A DNA stretch of 64,000 nt from contig JASGCK010000002.1 in NCBI GenBank assembly GCA_030054145.1, positions 200,031 through 264,030 on the forward strand. The letters are read 5' to 3'. The stretch is from Cytophagales bacterium. GTDB lineage: Bacteria > Pseudomonadota > Gammaproteobacteria > Burkholderiales > Burkholderiaceae_C. Under the pieces are notes generated by a model. It was not told the origin of the DNA and searched no databases. It saw nothing but the letters and a program-made list of their open reading frames with translations. Every line of letters starts with the position of its first letter. Positions within the stretch are counted from its first letter, which is position 1. Positions 8,407 to 19,308 of this stretch are shown in pieces. The position numbers and the translations under genes were made by a program.

Positions 8407-10251
8407 ATGCGACATCATCATCACAGCAGCCAAGACCTGCCGCCCGCCACCTCCCCCGCAGTTCAAGCGCCGCGCTCCGATTGGTCAACGCTCCAAAGGC
8501 TGTTCCCGTATCTGTGGCGCTACAAATGGCGCGTGAGTTTGGCGCTCGCGTTTATGGTGGCGGCAAAAATGGCGAATGTCGGTGTGCCGATTTTGCTCAA
8601 AACCTTGGTGGACGATATGACCATCACGCCCGCGCGTGCCTTGCTGGTCGTGCCTGTGGCGCTGTTGCTCGCATACGGCGTACTGCGTCTTTGCACCTCG
8701 CTGTTTACCGAGCTGCGCGAGCTGATCTTCTCCAAGGCCACGGAAGGAACTGCTCGCAGCATCTCGCTTGAAGTGTTCCGCCATTTGCACAATTTGAGTC
8801 TGCGCTTTCACCTAGAGCGTCAAACGGGCGGCATGACGCGCGACATTGAGCGCGGCACACGCGGTGTGCATTCACTCATTTCGTTTTCGCTCTACAGCAT
8901 TATTCCCACGCTGATTGAAATGATCATGGTGCTGACGCTGCTTGCGGTGAAATTTGATGTGTGGTTTGCTGTGATTACACTCATCGCACTCGTCTTCTAC
9001 ATCACCTACACCATCACCGTGACCGAGTGGCGCACGCAGTTTCGCAAAAAGATGAATGAGCTAGATTCCACCGCGCACAGCAAAGCGATTGACTCGCTGC
9101 TCAATTACGAAACGGTCAAATATTTCAATAACGAAGAATACGAAGCGCAGCGCTACGACAAGAGTTTGGTGAGTTATCGGCAAGCGGCGATCAAAAGCCA
9201 AACGACGCTCTCGATGCTCAACATTGGGCAGCAAATCATCATCTCGATTGCGCTGATCGCCATCCTATGGCGAGCCACCGAAGGCGTGGTCGCAGGTCGC
9301 ATGAGTTTGGGCGACTTGGTGATGGTCAACGCCTTCATGATTCAGCTCTATTTACCACTCAATTTTTTAGGCGTGATGTACCGAGAGATCAAACAAAGCC
9401 TCACCGATTTAGACAAAATGTTTGTTCTTTTAGAACGCGAACGCGAGATTGCGGACAAACCGTCCGCCCAGGCACTTGCTCTGCAAGGCACGCCCAGTGT
9501 GGCTTTCACGAATGTCGATTTTGCGTACGAAGCTTCGCGCCCCATCTTGCACGGCATCAGTTTTGAAATCCCCGCTGGCAAAACCGTTGCTGTGGTTGGC
9601 AGCTCAGGCTCTGGCAAATCGACACTCGCGCGGCTGCTCTACCGCTTCTACGATATTCAATCTGGCAGCATCACGATTAACGGACAAGATATTCAAAACG
9701 TCACGCAGGCCAGCTTGCGCCAATCCATTGGCATCGTGCCGCAAGACACCGTGCTGTTTAACGACACCGTTGCGTACAACATTGGCTATGGCAATACATC
9801 GGCAAGTCAAGCGCAAATTGAGCTAGCGGCTAAAGCAGCGCATATTCATAACTTCATTGCCAGCACACCAAAGGGGTATGACACGATGGTAGGCGAGCGC
9901 GGTCTCAAGCTCTCGGGCGGCGAAAAGCAGCGCGTGGCAATTGCCAGAACGCTACTCAAAAACCCGAGCATTTTGATTTTTGACGAAGCCACCTCCGCGC
10001 TCGATACAACAAACGAGCGCGCGATTCAAGCCGAGATTAAAAACCTCACGCAAAACAAAACCACGCTCGTGATTGCGCATCGCTTGTCCACCGTCATTGA
10101 TGCGCACGAGATTTTGGTGATGGATAAAGGTTACATCATCGAGCGCGGTAATCATGCAACGCTGCTGGCAGCAGGCGGTCGCTATGCCGAAATGTGGCAG
10201 ATGCAACAAGAGCAAAGCGCCGCGCAACCCGCCGCTAAAATCAGCGCATGA
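8407..10251 (+). CDS. Atm1/HMT1-type ABC exporter (half transporter)
   Basis: A 614-residue fused membrane/ATPase half transporter that would act as a homodimer. Six membrane helices span about residues 35-320, including the Atm1-specific NYETVKYFNNEEYEAQRYD and LSMLNIGQQIII stretches that line the glutathione-compound pocket in Atm1. The ATPase has Walker A GSSGSGKST, signature LSGGEKQR and Walker B LIFDEATSALD. Relatives export glutathione-bound sulfur or metal species. The N-terminus begins MRHHHHSS, a natural His run. Its stop overlaps hisC as ATGA, so it is coupled to the his genes, an unusual partner. Confidence 0.9.
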   Translation: MRHHHHSSQDLPPATSPAVQAPRSDWSTLQRLFPYLWRYKWRVSLALAFMVAAKMANVGVPILLKTLVDDMTITPARALLVVPVALLLAYGVLRLCTSLFTELRELIFSKATEGTARSISLEVFRHLHNLSLRFHLERQTGGMTRDIERGTRGVHSLISFSLYSIIPTLIEMIMVLTLLAVKFDVWFAVITLIALVFYITYTITVTEWRTQFRKKMNELDSTAHSKAIDSLLNYETVKYFNNEEYEAQRYDKSLVSYRQAAIKSQTTLSMLNIGQQIIISIALIAILWRATEGVVAGRMSLGDLVMVNAFMIQLYLPLNFLGVMYREIKQSLTDLDKMFVLLEREREIADKPSAQALALQGTPSVAFTNVDFAYEASRPILHGISFEIPAGKTVAVVGSSGSGKSTLARLLYRFYDIQSGSITINGQDIQNVTQASLRQSIGIVPQDTVLFNDTVAYNIGYGNTSASQAQIELAAKAAHIHNFIASTPKGYDTMVGERGLKLSGGEKQRVAIARTLLKNPSILIFDEATSALDTTNERAIQAEIKNLTQNKTTLVIAHRLSTVIDAHEILVMDKGYIIERGNHATLLAAGGRYAEMWQMQQEQSAAQPAAKISA

Positions 10252-11354
10252 TCTCAACTCCCGCCGCACCATCGCCCCTTACCTTCATCCGCCAAGACGT
10301 GCAAGGAATGCACGCGTATGCGGTGCAGGACTCACGCGGCATGACCAAACTCGATGCAATGGAGAATCCATACACGCTACCTGCTGAGTTGCAAGCCAAG
10401 CTGGGTGAGCGTTTAGGAGCAGTCGCCATTAATCGCTATCCCGTCTTTCCTGTGGAAGCTTTGCATACGGCGTTAAAAGCCTATGTCGGTTTGCCTGCTA
10501 ACTACGCACTCATGCTGGGCAATGGTTCGGACGAATTGATATCACTGCTCGCTATGGCATGCTTGACCGCCAAAGACAAACCACAAAACACGATTCTTGC
10601 GCCACTGCCTGGCTTTGTCATGTACGAAATGAGCGCACAACTGCAAGGGCTGGATTTTTTGGGCGTGCCACTGACAAAAGATTTTGAACTTGATGAAGCT
10701 GCCATGCTCGCCGCAATTGATGCCCACAAACCCGCCATCACATACATTGCGTATCCCAATAATCCAACCGCCAATTTGTGGAATGCAGACATCATTAAAA
10801 AAATCATCGCTGCATCTAAAAGCTATGGGGGCTTAGTCGTCATGGATGAGGCGTATCAACCGTTTTCATCAAAGACGTGGCTGAGTGAAATTCGAGCCGA
10901 TCCTTTTGCAAATAGTCATGTGTTGCTTATGCGCACGCTATCTAAATTTGGACTAGCAGGGGTGAGGCTGGGTTATATGCTTGGCACTCAGTCCCTCATC
11001 GATCAAATTGATAAGCTGCGCCCCCCCTACAACATTAGCAGTTTGAACGCTGAGGCTGGGATGTTTGCACTTGAACACCAAGATGTCTTTGACGCGCAAG
11101 CGGCAAACATCCGCCAAGAGCGCACACGCCTCATGGCGGGACTTGCAGCAATTTCTGGCGTGACCCCCTTCCCCAGCGAAGCCAATATGATTCTGGTTCG
11201 TGTGCCTGATGCTGACGTAGCATTTACCAAGCTCAAATCCAAAGGCATCTTAATAAAGAACATCTCTAAAATGCATCCATTGCTAGCCAACTGCTTGCGA
11301 TTAACCGTTGGCACACCCGACGAGAACAACACACTCCTAAGCGCACTTCAATGA
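10248..11354 (+). CDS. hisC: Histidinol-phosphate aminotransferase
   Basis: PLP enzyme of histidine synthesis that converts imidazole-acetol phosphate and glutamate into histidinol phosphate. 368 residues, normal for HisC. Seen are LGNGSDELI (phosphate cup), [20 protein letters not shown], and the PLP-lysine segment [14 protein letters not shown]. The gene overlaps both neighbours with ATGA sequences (10248-10251 and 11351-11354), so it is tightly coupled to the exporter gene upstream and hisB downstream. Confidence 0.95.
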   Translation: MISTPAAPSPLTFIRQDVQGMHAYAVQDSRGMTKLDAMENPYTLPAELQAKLGERLGAVAINRYPVFPVEALHTALKAYVGLPANYALMLGNGSDELISLLAMACLTAKDKPQNTILAPLPGFVMYEMSAQLQGLDFLGVPLTKDFELDEAAMLAAIDAHKPAITYIAYPNNPTANLWNADIIKKIIAASKSYGGLVVMDEAYQPFSSKTWLSEIRADPFANSHVLLMRTLSKFGLAGVRLGYMLGTQSLIDQIDKLRPPYNISSLNAEAGMFALEHQDVFDAQAANIRQERTRLMAGLAAISGVTPFPSEANMILVRVPDADVAFTKLKSKGILIKNISKMHPLLANCLRLTVGTPDENNTLLSALQ

Positions 11355-11947
11355 CCACACCACGCACCGCGAGCATTTCCCGCAATACAGCAGAGACGCA
11401 AATCACCGTCAGTGTCAACTTGGACGGGACGGGCAAAGCCAACTTCAGCACGGGCATTGGTTTTTTTGACCATATGCTTGATCAAATTGCGCGTCACGGT
11501 TTGATTGATCTGGATATACAGGCTAAAGGCGACTTGCATATCGACGGACACCACACCGTAGAGGATGTGGGCATTACGCTGGGTCAAGCCGTTGCCAAAG
11601 CGGTGGGCGACAAGGCGGGCATTCGCCGCTACGGTCACGCGTATGTGCCGCTAGACGAGGCGCTGTCGCGTGTCGTGATTGATTTTTCGGGTCGCCCAGG
11701 GCTGGTTATGAATGTGCCGTTTAAGTCAAGTTCGATAGGCGCATTTGATTCGCAGCTTGCGCATGAGTTTTTCCAAGGTTTTTGCAACCACGCATTCGTC
11801 ACGCTGCACATCGATAACTTGAAGGGCGAAAACGCACATCACCAGTGTGAGACCGTCTTCAAGGCTTTTGCCCGTGCGCTGCGCATGGCACTAGAGTTTG
11901 ACTCGCGCGCCGTGGGCGTTATTCCATCGACGAAGGGGTCGCTGTAA
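11351..11947 (+). CDS. hisB: Imidazoleglycerol-phosphate dehydratase
   Basis: Monofunctional HisB, 198 residues, which dehydrates imidazoleglycerol phosphate in histidine synthesis. The manganese-binding His clusters are visible: [41 protein letters not shown] and GENAHHQCE. It lacks the N-terminal phosphatase domain found in enterobacterial HisB, as is usual in betaproteobacteria. Overlaps hisC by four bases and lies 15 bases before hisH. Confidence 0.96.
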   Translation: MTTPRTASISRNTAETQITVSVNLDGTGKANFSTGIGFFDHMLDQIARHGLIDLDIQAKGDLHIDGHHTVEDVGITLGQAVAKAVGDKAGIRRYGHAYVPLDEALSRVVIDFSGRPGLVMNVPFKSSSIGAFDSQLAHEFFQGFCNHAFVTLHIDNLKGENAHHQCETVFKAFARALRMALEFDSRAVGVIPSTKGSL

Positions 11948-11962
11948 TCAGCGTACACGTTT

Positions 11963-12646
11963 ATGAGTAAAACGGTAGCCGTTGTCGATTACGGCATGGG
12001 CAATTTGCGCTCGGTGTCGCAGGCGGTAAAAGCCGCCGCAGCTGGCTCTGGCTATGAGGTCGTGATTACGCAAAGCCCTGACGTCATCAAGGCTGCCGAG
12101 CGTATCGTGCTACCTGGTCAAGGCGCGATGCGCGACTGCATGGGCGAACTCAAAGCTTCTGGGCTAATGGAGTCCTTACTGGAAGCCGCCAAAAGCAAAC
12201 CACTCTTTGGCGTATGCGTCGGGATGCAAATGTTGCTCGATCACAGCGCGGAAGGTGATTCGCGCGACGCACAAAACAGCGGCACGCCCGCGCTAGGACT
12301 GATTGCGGGCGAAGTTGTTAAATTCGACTTAAACGAGCAAACACAAGCCGATGGTTCGCGCTTCAAAGTGCCGCAAATGGGCTGGAATAGCGTCATGCAA
12401 AAAGCGCATGCGGGCAGGGTGCATCCCGTTTGGGCGGGCGTTCCCAGCCAGAGTTACTTTTATTTTGTGCATAGCTTTTATGCCAAACCAAGCGATGCCA
12501 AGTACATCGCAGGAGAGACAAATTACGGCACCGTGTTTGCCTCAGCAATTGCCAAAGACAATATTTTTGCGACACAATTTCACCCCGAAAAAAGCGCCGA
12601 GCAAGGCCTTGCGCTCTACCGTAATTTTTTAAATTGGAAGCCGTAA
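11963..12646 (+). CDS. hisH: Imidazole glycerol phosphate synthase, glutaminase subunit
   Basis: Class-I glutamine amidotransferase subunit (227 residues) that feeds ammonia to HisF. The catalytic Cys is in [12 protein letters not shown] (about residue 85), and the His/Glu pair is in [13 protein letters not shown] near the C-terminus; the opening [12 protein letters not shown] is typical. Its obligate partner HisF is not downstream of hisA as in most Burkholderiales and must be encoded outside the window. Confidence 0.95.
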   Translation: MSKTVAVVDYGMGNLRSVSQAVKAAAAGSGYEVVITQSPDVIKAAERIVLPGQGAMRDCMGELKASGLMESLLEAAKSKPLFGVCVGMQMLLDHSAEGDSRDAQNSGTPALGLIAGEVVKFDLNEQTQADGSRFKVPQMGWNSVMQKAHAGRVHPVWAGVPSQSYFYFVHSFYAKPSDAKYIAGETNYGTVFASAIAKDNIFATQFHPEKSAEQGLALYRNFLNWKP

Positions 12647-12672
12647 CTGGCTAAATCGGAAAGTATCAGATC

Positions 12673-13434
12673 ATGATTTTGATCCCCGCCATCGACCTCA
12701 AAGACGGTCACTGCGTTCGCCTCAAACAAGGCGACATGAACCAATCCACCACCTTCGGCGAAGACCCAGCCGTCATGGCGAAGAGCTGGCTGGATAAGGG
12801 CGCACGACGTTTGCACTTAGTTGATTTGAATGGCGCATTTGCAGGTAAGCCACAAAACTTTTCCGCCATCAAATCAATTCTTAAAGTGGTCGGCGACGAC
12901 ATTCCCGTGCAACTAGGCGGCGGCATCCGCGATATGGACACCATCGAAAAATACATTGATGCAGGCATGCGCTACGTCATCATCGGCACAGCAGCTGTTA
13001 AAAATCCAGGTTTTTTAAAAGAAGCTTGCATCGCGTTTGGCGGACACATCATCGTGGGCTTAGACGCCAAAGATGGCAAAGTCGCCACCGATGGTTGGAG
13101 CAAGTTATCTGGACACGAAGTCGTTGATCTTGGCAAAAAATTTGAAGACTACGGCGTTGAGTCCATCATCTACACCGACATTGGACGCGACGGGATGCTA
13201 TCTGGCATCAACATCGACGCAACCGTCAAGCTAGCGCAAGCGCTCACCATCCCCGTGATTGCCTCGGGCGGCTTGGCGGGCATGGCGGATATCGACGCGC
13301 TTTGCAAAGCACACAAAGACGACAACGACGCAGCGATTGAAGGCGTGATTTGCGGTCGCGCAATTTACTCGGGTGATTTGGATTTTGCACAAGCGCAAAA
13401 GCGAGCTGATTTATTGGTAGGAACAAATACCTAA
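12673..13434 (+). CDS. hisA: ProFAR isomerase (phosphoribosylformimino-AICAR-phosphate isomerase)
   Basis: TIM-barrel isomerase of histidine synthesis, 253 residues. The catalytic Asp pair is visible in [20 protein letters not shown] and [10 protein letters not shown], and phosphate loops in QLGGGIRDM and ASGGLAG. It is the last recognisable his gene here: immediately after its stop a remnant of a BrnT-type toxin gene begins, where hisF would be expected. The coding sequence itself looks intact. Confidence 0.95.
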   Translation: MILIPAIDLKDGHCVRLKQGDMNQSTTFGEDPAVMAKSWLDKGARRLHLVDLNGAFAGKPQNFSAIKSILKVVGDDIPVQLGGGIRDMDTIEKYIDAGMRYVIIGTAAVKNPGFLKEACIAFGGHIIVGLDAKDGKVATDGWSKLSGHEVVDLGKKFEDYGVESIIYTDIGRDGMLSGINIDATVKLAQALTIPVIASGGLAGMADIDALCKAHKDDNDAAIEGVICGRAIYSGDLDFAQAQKRADLLVGTNT

Positions 13435-13621
13435 ATTCGAGCTTCTGGGAAAAATTGACGGGCGCGTGTTTGTCGTGATTGACACACTGCGCGCTGAAGT
13501 CATACGGATCATCTCCGCTCGGAGAGCGAATGCAAAAAAGGTGGCTCATACAGGCGCAGCTAAAACGCTCTTGAAAATTTTTAATCGAGCGCCTGAGATG
13601 GCCTTGAGTGCTCTACGATAA
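13433..13621 (+). pseudogene. BrnT-type toxin gene remnant (C-terminal part)
   Basis: In the frame that opens at the hisA stop, the sequence encodes KIDGRVFVVIDTLRAEVIR followed by IISARRANAKK, which matches the end of BrnT toxins, where the R-[IV]-I-S-[AF]-R-[KR]-A motif holds the active residues. There is no start codon and no N-terminal half, and about 20 unrelated residues follow before the stop at 13619. It is therefore a truncated relic. No brnA antitoxin gene follows; gpmA lies convergently 5 bases on. Confidence 0.7.
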
Positions 13622-13626
13622 ATCAC

Positions 13627-14322
13627 TCACAATAAATAGCGCCGACCAATCGGCTTCAAATCTTTGTCGAGGTCGTACACCAGCGGATTACCGTTCGGGA
13701 TATTTACACCCACGATGTCGTTATCGGATACGTTGTCTAGATATTTGACTAACGCACGAATCGAGTTGCCATGCGCCGCAATCACCACGCGCTTGCCTGC
13801 TTGAATGGCTGGCGCAATGGACTCTTCCCACAGCGGCATCACGCGCTCCACGGTATCTTTTAAACACTCCGTCAGCGGAATTTGCTCGGGCTTTAGTTTG
13901 GCGTAGCGCACATCGCCGCGCTCGCTACGTGGGTCGTTCGCATTCAGCATGGGCGGCGGCGTGTCGTAACTTCTGCGCCAAATCAGCACTTGCTCATCGC
14001 CATATTTTTTAGCCGTCTCGGCTTTGTTGAGACCTTGCAAAGCACCGTAATGGCGCTCGTTGAGTCGCCAGCTGTGAACCATAGGCAGCCATGTTCTATC
14101 CATTTCATCTAGCGTATGCCACAAGGTGCGAATAGCGCGTTTTAAAACGCTGGTATAGGTCACATCAAAGTCAAAACCCTCTGCTTTGAGGGCGCGACCA
14201 GAGGCTTTTGCTTGCTCAATTCCAAGCGGGGTGAGATCAACATCCGTCCAGCCTGTGAAGCGATTTTCTAAATTCCAAGTGGATTCGCCGTGGCGAATGA
14301 GAACGAGTTTGTACATAATCAA
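13627..14322 (-). CDS. gpmA: 2,3-bisphosphoglycerate-dependent phosphoglycerate mutase
   Basis: Glycolytic/gluconeogenic mutase interconverting 3- and 2-phosphoglycerate. The phosphohistidine motif [10 protein letters not shown] opens the protein, followed by [25 protein letters not shown] and the second catalytic His in [12 protein letters not shown]. Length 231 residues fits dPGM. The start is ATG 14322 or the second ATG at 14316 ([10 protein letters not shown]), which looks more typical. Divergent from ispE with 27 bases between starts. Confidence 0.95.
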   Translation of the reverse strand: MIMYKLVLIRHGESTWNLENRFTGWTDVDLTPLGIEQAKASGRALKAEGFDFDVTYTSVLKRAIRTLWHTLDEMDRTWLPMVHSWRLNERHYGALQGLNKAETAKKYGDEQVLIWRRSYDTPPPMLNANDPRSERGDVRYAKLKPEQIPLTECLKDTVERVMPLWEESIAPAIQAGKRVVIAAHGNSIRALVKYLDNVSDNDIVGVNIPNGNPLVYDLDKDLKPIGRRYLL

Positions 14323-14349
14323 GATTCAAAATAAAGATGCCAATTTTAG

Positions 14350-15255
14350 ATGCCCTCAATCACAGCGCCAGCCGCCCTCACTCGCCAAGCCCCCGCCAAA
14401 TTGAATTTGTTTTTGCACATCACAGGGCAACGCGCGGACGGCTACCACCTGCTGCAATCGGTATTTGTGCGCATCGATTGGTTTGACACGCTGCATTTTG
14501 AATGGACCACCGACGGACGCATCACGCGCACCGACCTTATCAACGAAACAGGTAAGCCACTCCCAGAAATTGATCTCTCCGTTCGTGCCGCGCTTGCCCT
14601 GCAAGCCAAGACAGGCATAGCTTTGCAAAAAAAATTCGGCGCACACATCACGCTAGAAAAACGCATTCCATCCGAGGCGGGCATGGGCGGCGGATCGTCG
14701 GACGCAGCCACCACGCTGCTTGCCTTAAATGAGCTATGGCAAACCAATCTCTCGCTGCCAAAGCTGTGCGCGATTGGTGCAACATTAGGTGCCGATGTGC
14801 CATTTTTTTTGCATGAGCAACACGCATGGGTTGAGGGCATTGGCGAGCGCGTCACGCCGATTGCATTACCGCCAGCTTTTGCGACAAGTCGGTTTTTGAT
14901 TGTCAAACCACCGCAAGGCGCGTCCACGCCAGCTGTGTTTGCTGCGCCAGAATTGGTGAGAAACACAAAAACTGCTACAATTGAGAGCTTTGCTGCATGG
15001 ACTAAATCAAACGCCTCGCAGCAGTGTTTAGCGTCATCCCCTGAGCTTTTTGGTCGCAATGATTTGCAGCCAGTTGCCCAAACGATTTGCCCCGATATCA
15101 ACCTTGCGCTGGCTTGGTTTGCATCGCAAGGCTTGGCGGGCAGGATGACAGGATCTGGTAGTGCTGTATTTGCGCAAGTACCAGATACTTTTCAGCTAGA
15201 CGCTGCGCCCAGCTTACCCGCTGGTTGGCTATGTCGGTTGTGCCGCTTAATCTGA
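14350..15255 (+). CDS. ispE: 4-diphosphocytidyl-2-C-methyl-D-erythritol kinase
   Basis: GHMP kinase of the MEP isoprenoid pathway, 301 residues. It shows [20 protein letters not shown] at the start, the ATP loop [17 protein letters not shown] (about residue 108) and the C-terminal [10 protein letters not shown] motif. It ends 10 bases before tRNA-Gln and prs follows; the ispE - tRNA-Gln - prs order is widely conserved in betaproteobacteria. The lolB gene often found upstream is absent, gpmA being there instead. Confidence 0.95.
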   Translation: MPSITAPAALTRQAPAKLNLFLHITGQRADGYHLLQSVFVRIDWFDTLHFEWTTDGRITRTDLINETGKPLPEIDLSVRAALALQAKTGIALQKKFGAHITLEKRIPSEAGMGGGSSDAATTLLALNELWQTNLSLPKLCAIGATLGADVPFFLHEQHAWVEGIGERVTPIALPPAFATSRFLIVKPPQGASTPAVFAAPELVRNTKTATIESFAAWTKSNASQQCLASSPELFGRNDLQPVAQTICPDINLALAWFASQGLAGRMTGSGSAVFAQVPDTFQLDAAPSLPAGWLCRLCRLI

Positions 15256-15265
15256 AATACGCCGT

Positions 15266-15342
15266 AGGGGTGTCGCCAAGTTGGTTAAGGCACTGGATTT
15301 TGATTCCAGCACTCGAAGGTTCGAATCCTTCCACCCCTGCCA
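15266..15342 (+). tRNA. tRNA-Gln (TTG)
   Basis: A 77-base tRNA with encoded CCA. The acceptor stem AGGGGTG/CACCCCT pairs fully; the anticodon arm CTGGA-TTTTGAT-TCCAG gives TTG (Gln); the T-arm has TTCGAAT. It sits between ispE and prs. Confidence 0.97.
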
Positions 15343-15377
15343 AATTTTTAATCGTTACCCAATCAAGTCCATCTGCC

Positions 15378-16355
15378 ATGTCAAGCCATCATCCAGATTT
15401 TTTGGTTTTTACGGGTAACGCCAACCCAGCGCTAGCTGCTGAGGTTGCCCAGTGTTTGGGAACCAAGCTAGGCGCTGCCGATGTGGGTCGTTTCTCGGAC
15501 GGCGAGGTTACGGTCGAGATCAAACAAAACGTCCGCGCACGTGATGTGTTTGTTGTTCAATCAACTTGCGCTCCAACCAACGAAAACGTGATGGAACTCC
15601 TCATCATGGTGGACGCGCTCAAGCGCTCATCCGCTGAGCGCATCACCGCCATCATTCCTTATTTTGGTTACGCGCGGCAAGATCGCCGCCCACGCTCTAG
15701 CCGTGTGCCCATTTCTGCCAAAGTGGTTGCCAATTTGCTAGAGACTGTCGGTGTCGATCACGTGCTCACGATGGATCTGCACGCTGATCAAATCCAGGGA
15801 TTTTTTGATATCACCGTTGACAACATTTACGCCTCACCTGTTTTACTGGCTGATCTTCGCGCTAAAAACTATCAAGATTTGATCGTGGTCTCGCCCGATG
15901 TAGGCGGCGTGGTTCGCGCACGCGCTTTGGCCAAACAACTCAATTGCGATTTAGCCATCATTGACAAGCGCCGCCCCAAAGCCAACGTATCCGAAGTGAT
16001 GCACGTGATTGGCGAAATTGAGGGTCGCAACTGCGTCATCATGGACGACATGATTGATACCGCAGGCACGCTCGTCAAAGCGGCCGAAGTGCTCAAAGAG
16101 CGTGGCGCAAAAAAAGTTTACGCCTATTGCACACACGCCATTTTTTCAGGTCCCGCTATTGAGCGCATCGCAGGTTCGGCGCTCGATGAAATTGTGGTCA
16201 CCAATACGATTCCTCTTAGCGAAGCCGCTAAGGGTTGTCAAAAAATCCGACAAGTCTCGGTCGCACCGTTGATGGCAGAGACCATTCAGCGTATGGCCAA
16301 AGGCGAGTCGGTTATGAGTTTGTTCTCGGAGCAAGACGCGCCAACGCTTTTTTAA
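15378..16355 (+). CDS. prs: Ribose-phosphate pyrophosphokinase
   Basis: Makes PRPP from ribose 5-phosphate and ATP, the precursor for histidine, purine and pyrimidine synthesis. 325 residues from the ATG at 15378; an upstream in-frame start would run through tRNA-Gln and is rejected. Motifs: [48 protein letters not shown] and the PRPP loop [13 protein letters not shown]. Followed by rplY, the usual order. Confidence 0.96.
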   Translation: MSSHHPDFLVFTGNANPALAAEVAQCLGTKLGAADVGRFSDGEVTVEIKQNVRARDVFVVQSTCAPTNENVMELLIMVDALKRSSAERITAIIPYFGYARQDRRPRSSRVPISAKVVANLLETVGVDHVLTMDLHADQIQGFFDITVDNIYASPVLLADLRAKNYQDLIVVSPDVGGVVRARALAKQLNCDLAIIDKRRPKANVSEVMHVIGEIEGRNCVIMDDMIDTAGTLVKAAEVLKERGAKKVYAYCTHAIFSGPAIERIAGSALDEIVVTNTIPLSEAAKGCQKIRQVSVAPLMAETIQRMAKGESVMSLFSEQDAPTLF

Positions 16356-16455
16356 GCTGCCATCACGTTTTGCGCCTGGAACACAACAAGCAAAGTCACA
16401 CTGGTCGCGGTGGACTTTGAATTTATTAACCTTAACTTTTGAGAAGAAGAACATA

Positions 16456-17100
16456 ATGAAATTTATCGCTTATGAGCGCGCCAAGCAGGGCACGGGTGCG
16501 AGCCGCCGTCTCCGCATCACAGGTCGCACGCCCGCCATCGTTTACGGGGGCGAGACGTCTCCTTTGCAAATCGAACTTGACCACAACGACTTGTGGCATG
16601 CCCTCAAAAAGGAAGCTTTCCATGCTTCTATTTTGGACATGGAGCTAAACGGAAAAACCAGCAAAGTGCTCTTGCGCAACGTGCAAATGCACCCGTTCCG
16701 TCAATTGGTGTTGCACCTTGACTTCCAACGTGTGGAAGCCGCAACCAAACTCAAAATGAAAGTGCCGCTGCACTTCTCAGGTCAAGAAACGTCACCTGCA
16801 TTCAAAATCGACAACTGCTTGGTCACGCACGTGATTACAGACCTTGAGATCACTTGCTCGCCTGCCGATCTGCCCGAGTTCATTGCGGTTGATCTGAGCC
16901 AGCTCAAAAAAGGTGTGTCACTGCACGCCTCTGACCTCACCATGCCAAAAGGCGTGAAGGTTGTGAAGCACGGCACAAACGATCCCGTCGTTGTGTCGGT
17001 GGTGGCTCAGGCTGTTGAAGAAGCGCCTGCGGCTGATGCGGCGGCGGCACCTGCGGCTGATGCAAAAGCTGGGGCAAAGAAAGCACCAGCGAAAAAATAA
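16456..17100 (+). CDS. rplY: 50S ribosomal protein L25 (Ctc/TL5 form)
   Basis: Binds 5S rRNA in the large subunit. 214 residues from the ATG at 16456, which has GAGAAGAAG 5-13 bases before it; an earlier ATG at 16417 would add 13 residues and lacks such a site. An N-terminal L25 domain ([19 protein letters not shown]) is followed by the Ctc C-terminal domain and a low-complexity Ala/Lys tail ([17 protein letters not shown]). The long Ctc form is the rule outside enterobacteria. Confidence 0.95.
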   Translation: MKFIAYERAKQGTGASRRLRITGRTPAIVYGGETSPLQIELDHNDLWHALKKEAFHASILDMELNGKTSKVLLRNVQMHPFRQLVLHLDFQRVEAATKLKMKVPLHFSGQETSPAFKIDNCLVTHVITDLEITCSPADLPEFIAVDLSQLKKGVSLHASDLTMPKGVKVVKHGTNDPVVVSVVAQAVEEAPAADAAAAPAADAKAGAKKAPAKK

Positions 17101-17124
17101 TCACTCCAGCAGTGATGCAATACT

Positions 17125-17718
17125 GTGATTAAGTTATTTGTTGGTCTTGGCAACCCAGGCTTTGAATACGAGGGAACCCGCCACAATGCGGGTTTCTGGT
17201 GGATAGAGGCCTTGGCTGCCAAACAAAAACTAGCACTTAACCCCGACAGAGCTTATAAAGGCTTGGTCGCCCGTGGCAACACGAGTGGTCAAGCCTTTTG
17301 GCTTTTAGAGCCGCAAACCTTTATGAACCTCTCAGGTCAATCGGTTGGCGCTTTGGCGAACTTCTACAAAATCAAACCCGACGAAATTTTGGTTATCCAC
17401 GATGAACTCGACATTCCGCCAGGACAAATCAAAATCAAATTTGGCGGCGGGCACGCAGGACACAACGGCCTGCGCGACATCCACGCCAAACTAGGCTCTA
17501 GCGACTATTGGCGGCTGCGCATTGGCATTGGTCACCCAGGCATCAAAGAAGAAGTCATCAACTGGGTTTTGCAAAAACCAATGGCCGCGCACCGTGATGC
17601 GATTCACGCCAACATCGCGCACAGCTTAGAGGCTGTGCCGCTGTTGCTCTCGGGCAAGATGGACGCGGCGACTAAGCTGATTCATACCAAGCCTAAGCAA
17701 CCTGATTTGAAAGCTTGA
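17125..17718 (+). CDS. pth: Peptidyl-tRNA hydrolase
   Basis: Releases peptides from prematurely dropped peptidyl-tRNAs. 197 residues with [20 protein letters not shown] (catalytic His), [24 protein letters not shown] and [12 protein letters not shown]. The start is a GTG at 17125; the nearby ATG at 17115 is out of frame. A 6-base-pair hairpin (ATCACT-ccagc-AGTGAT, 17100-17116) ends 8 bases before the GTG, where a ribosome would bind, so its translation could be dampened by structure. Confidence 0.95.
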   Translation: MIKLFVGLGNPGFEYEGTRHNAGFWWIEALAAKQKLALNPDRAYKGLVARGNTSGQAFWLLEPQTFMNLSGQSVGALANFYKIKPDEILVIHDELDIPPGQIKIKFGGGHAGHNGLRDIHAKLGSSDYWRLRIGIGHPGIKEEVINWVLQKPMAAHRDAIHANIAHSLEAVPLLLSGKMDAATKLIHTKPKQPDLKA

Positions 17719-17722
17719 GACG

Positions 17723-18673
17723 ATGGCGACCTTTTTCTCTAAGCTTAAAAACGGGCTACAAAAAACCAACCGCGCCATTGCCGAAATCTTTACCGGCAAA
17801 CAAATTGACGATGCGCTCTACGAAGAGTTGGAGTCCGCCCTTTTAATGGCTGACACAGGAGTCGCCGCGACACAATATTTACTGGACGAGCTGAAAGTTC
17901 GCGTTAAAAAAACCAAGGCGAGCGATTCATTACAAGTCAAAGCGCTACTGATCGATGCCATGACGGATTTATTAGAACCGCTGCAAGGCAAGCTGGTATT
18001 GGCCTCCCAGCCAACGGTGATGATGGTAGCGGGCGTAAACGGCGCAGGCAAAACCACCAGCATCGGCAAACTGACTTGGCATTTTGCACATAGCGGTCAC
18101 TCGGTTTTATTGGCCGCCGCAGACACCTTCCGCGCCGCAGCACGCGAGCAGCTCTCCGTTTGGGCGGATCGAAATCAAGGTGGACAAAACAATACCCGTA
18201 TTGGCAAGGTTGAAATCATCAGCACGGAGGGCGCTGACCCGTCCAGCGTGTGTTTTGATGCGGTCATCGCTGGCAAGGCACGCGGGACAAACCTTGTTAT
18301 TGCCGACACCGCTGGGCGCTTGCCCACGCAGACGCACCTGATGGCGGAGCTTACAAAAATTAAGCGCGTGATTCAAAAAGCTGACGCATCTGCGCCGCAC
18401 GAAGTGCTCTTAGTTTTAGACGGCAACACAGGACAAAACGCACTCGCGCAGGCCCAAGCGTTTGATGCCGCCATTAACGTGACGGGACTCATCATCACCA
18501 AACTAGACGGCACGGCCAAAGGCGGCGTGCTGGCGGCGATTGCGCTGTGGGGACGCGAGTTAGCCGCCACTGGCAAGCCAGCGCCGCACGTGTACTTTAT
18601 TGGCGTAGGCGAAGCACTAGAAGACTTGCAACCCTTTGTTGCGCGTGAGTTTGCACAGGCGCTGCTCAGCTAG
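17723..18673 (+). CDS. ftsY: Signal recognition particle receptor FtsY
   Basis: SRP receptor GTPase that docks ribosome-SRP complexes at the inner membrane. 316 residues: an N domain helix bundle (about 1-95) and G domain with GVNGAGKTTSIGKL, DTFRAAAREQL, DTAGRLPTQ and TKLDGTAKGG. It lacks the long acidic N-terminal A domain of E. coli FtsY, keeping only a short amphipathic start (MATFFSKLKNGLQKT), a form known from other bacteria. Lies 4 bases after pth. Confidence 0.95.
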   Translation: MATFFSKLKNGLQKTNRAIAEIFTGKQIDDALYEELESALLMADTGVAATQYLLDELKVRVKKTKASDSLQVKALLIDAMTDLLEPLQGKLVLASQPTVMMVAGVNGAGKTTSIGKLTWHFAHSGHSVLLAAADTFRAAAREQLSVWADRNQGGQNNTRIGKVEIISTEGADPSSVCFDAVIAGKARGTNLVIADTAGRLPTQTHLMAELTKIKRVIQKADASAPHEVLLVLDGNTGQNALAQAQAFDAAINVTGLIITKLDGTAKGGVLAAIALWGRELAATGKPAPHVYFIGVGEALEDLQPFVAREFAQALLS

Positions 18674-18700
18674 CGCAGGGCATATCTGATCAGGCTTCGC

Positions 18701-19303
18701 ATGATTGATCGCCCGCTAGCCAAACTCATCAAGCCTTGCGTGGATAGAGCCGCGCGAAGCCTTATTCAGATTGGGCTAGAGGCCGACACCTTAACAGTCA
18801 TTGGTTTTGCGTTAGGGCTTGCCAGCGCGGGCTTGATTGCCAACGGCTACTTTTTAAGTGGCTTAATTCTGTTACTTGTGTCCCGCACGTTTGATGCACT
18901 AGACGGCGCTGTTGCACGCCTCAACCGACCGACCGACCGAGGCGGTTTTTTAGACATCACACTGGACTTCATCTTCTACGCCAGCATTGCACTGGCGTTT
19001 GCAGTTGCTAATCCCGCCGCCAATGCACTGGCCGCCGCGACGCTGTTATTTGCTTTTATGGGCACGAGCAGCAGCTTCTTGGCCTACGCCAGCTTCGCGG
19101 CCAAGCGCGGCGATGCGCCCTCGCCCAGCAAAGCCATTCACTATCTTGGCGGCCTCACAGAAGCGTTTGAAACCTTGTTTTGCTTTGCGCTGATGTGCAT
19201 CATGCCCCAGCATTTTTCTATACTTGCCTACGGGTTTGCAACCATGTGTTTTGTCACGACAACCACTAGAATTTACGCAGGCTGGCAACACTTGAAGGAG
19301 TAA
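18701..19303 (+). CDS. CDP-alcohol phosphatidyltransferase family protein
   Basis: A 200-residue membrane enzyme of the family that transfers a phosphatidyl or phospho-alcohol group from a CDP-linked donor. The full catalytic motif D-x2-D-G-x2-A-R-x8-G-x3-D-x3-D is present as DALDGAVARLNRPTDRGGFL followed by DITLD. About five to six hydrophobic helices. The acceptor is not determinable; it is not clearly PgsA or PssA. Next to an Mpo1-like membrane protein, so a lipid-related role for the pair is possible. Confidence 0.85.
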   Translation: MIDRPLAKLIKPCVDRAARSLIQIGLEADTLTVIGFALGLASAGLIANGYFLSGLILLLVSRTFDALDGAVARLNRPTDRGGFLDITLDFIFYASIALAFAVANPAANALAAATLLFAFMGTSSSFLAYASFAAKRGDAPSPSKAIHYLGGLTEAFETLFCFALMCIMPQHFSILAYGFATMCFVTTTTRIYAGWQHLKE

Positions 19304-19308
19304 ATCAC

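Noticed and set aside
17723..18673. FtsY as a truncated gene
   Set aside because: The short N-terminus lacks the A domain, but such forms are common and pth-ftsY spacing and the N and G domains are intact.
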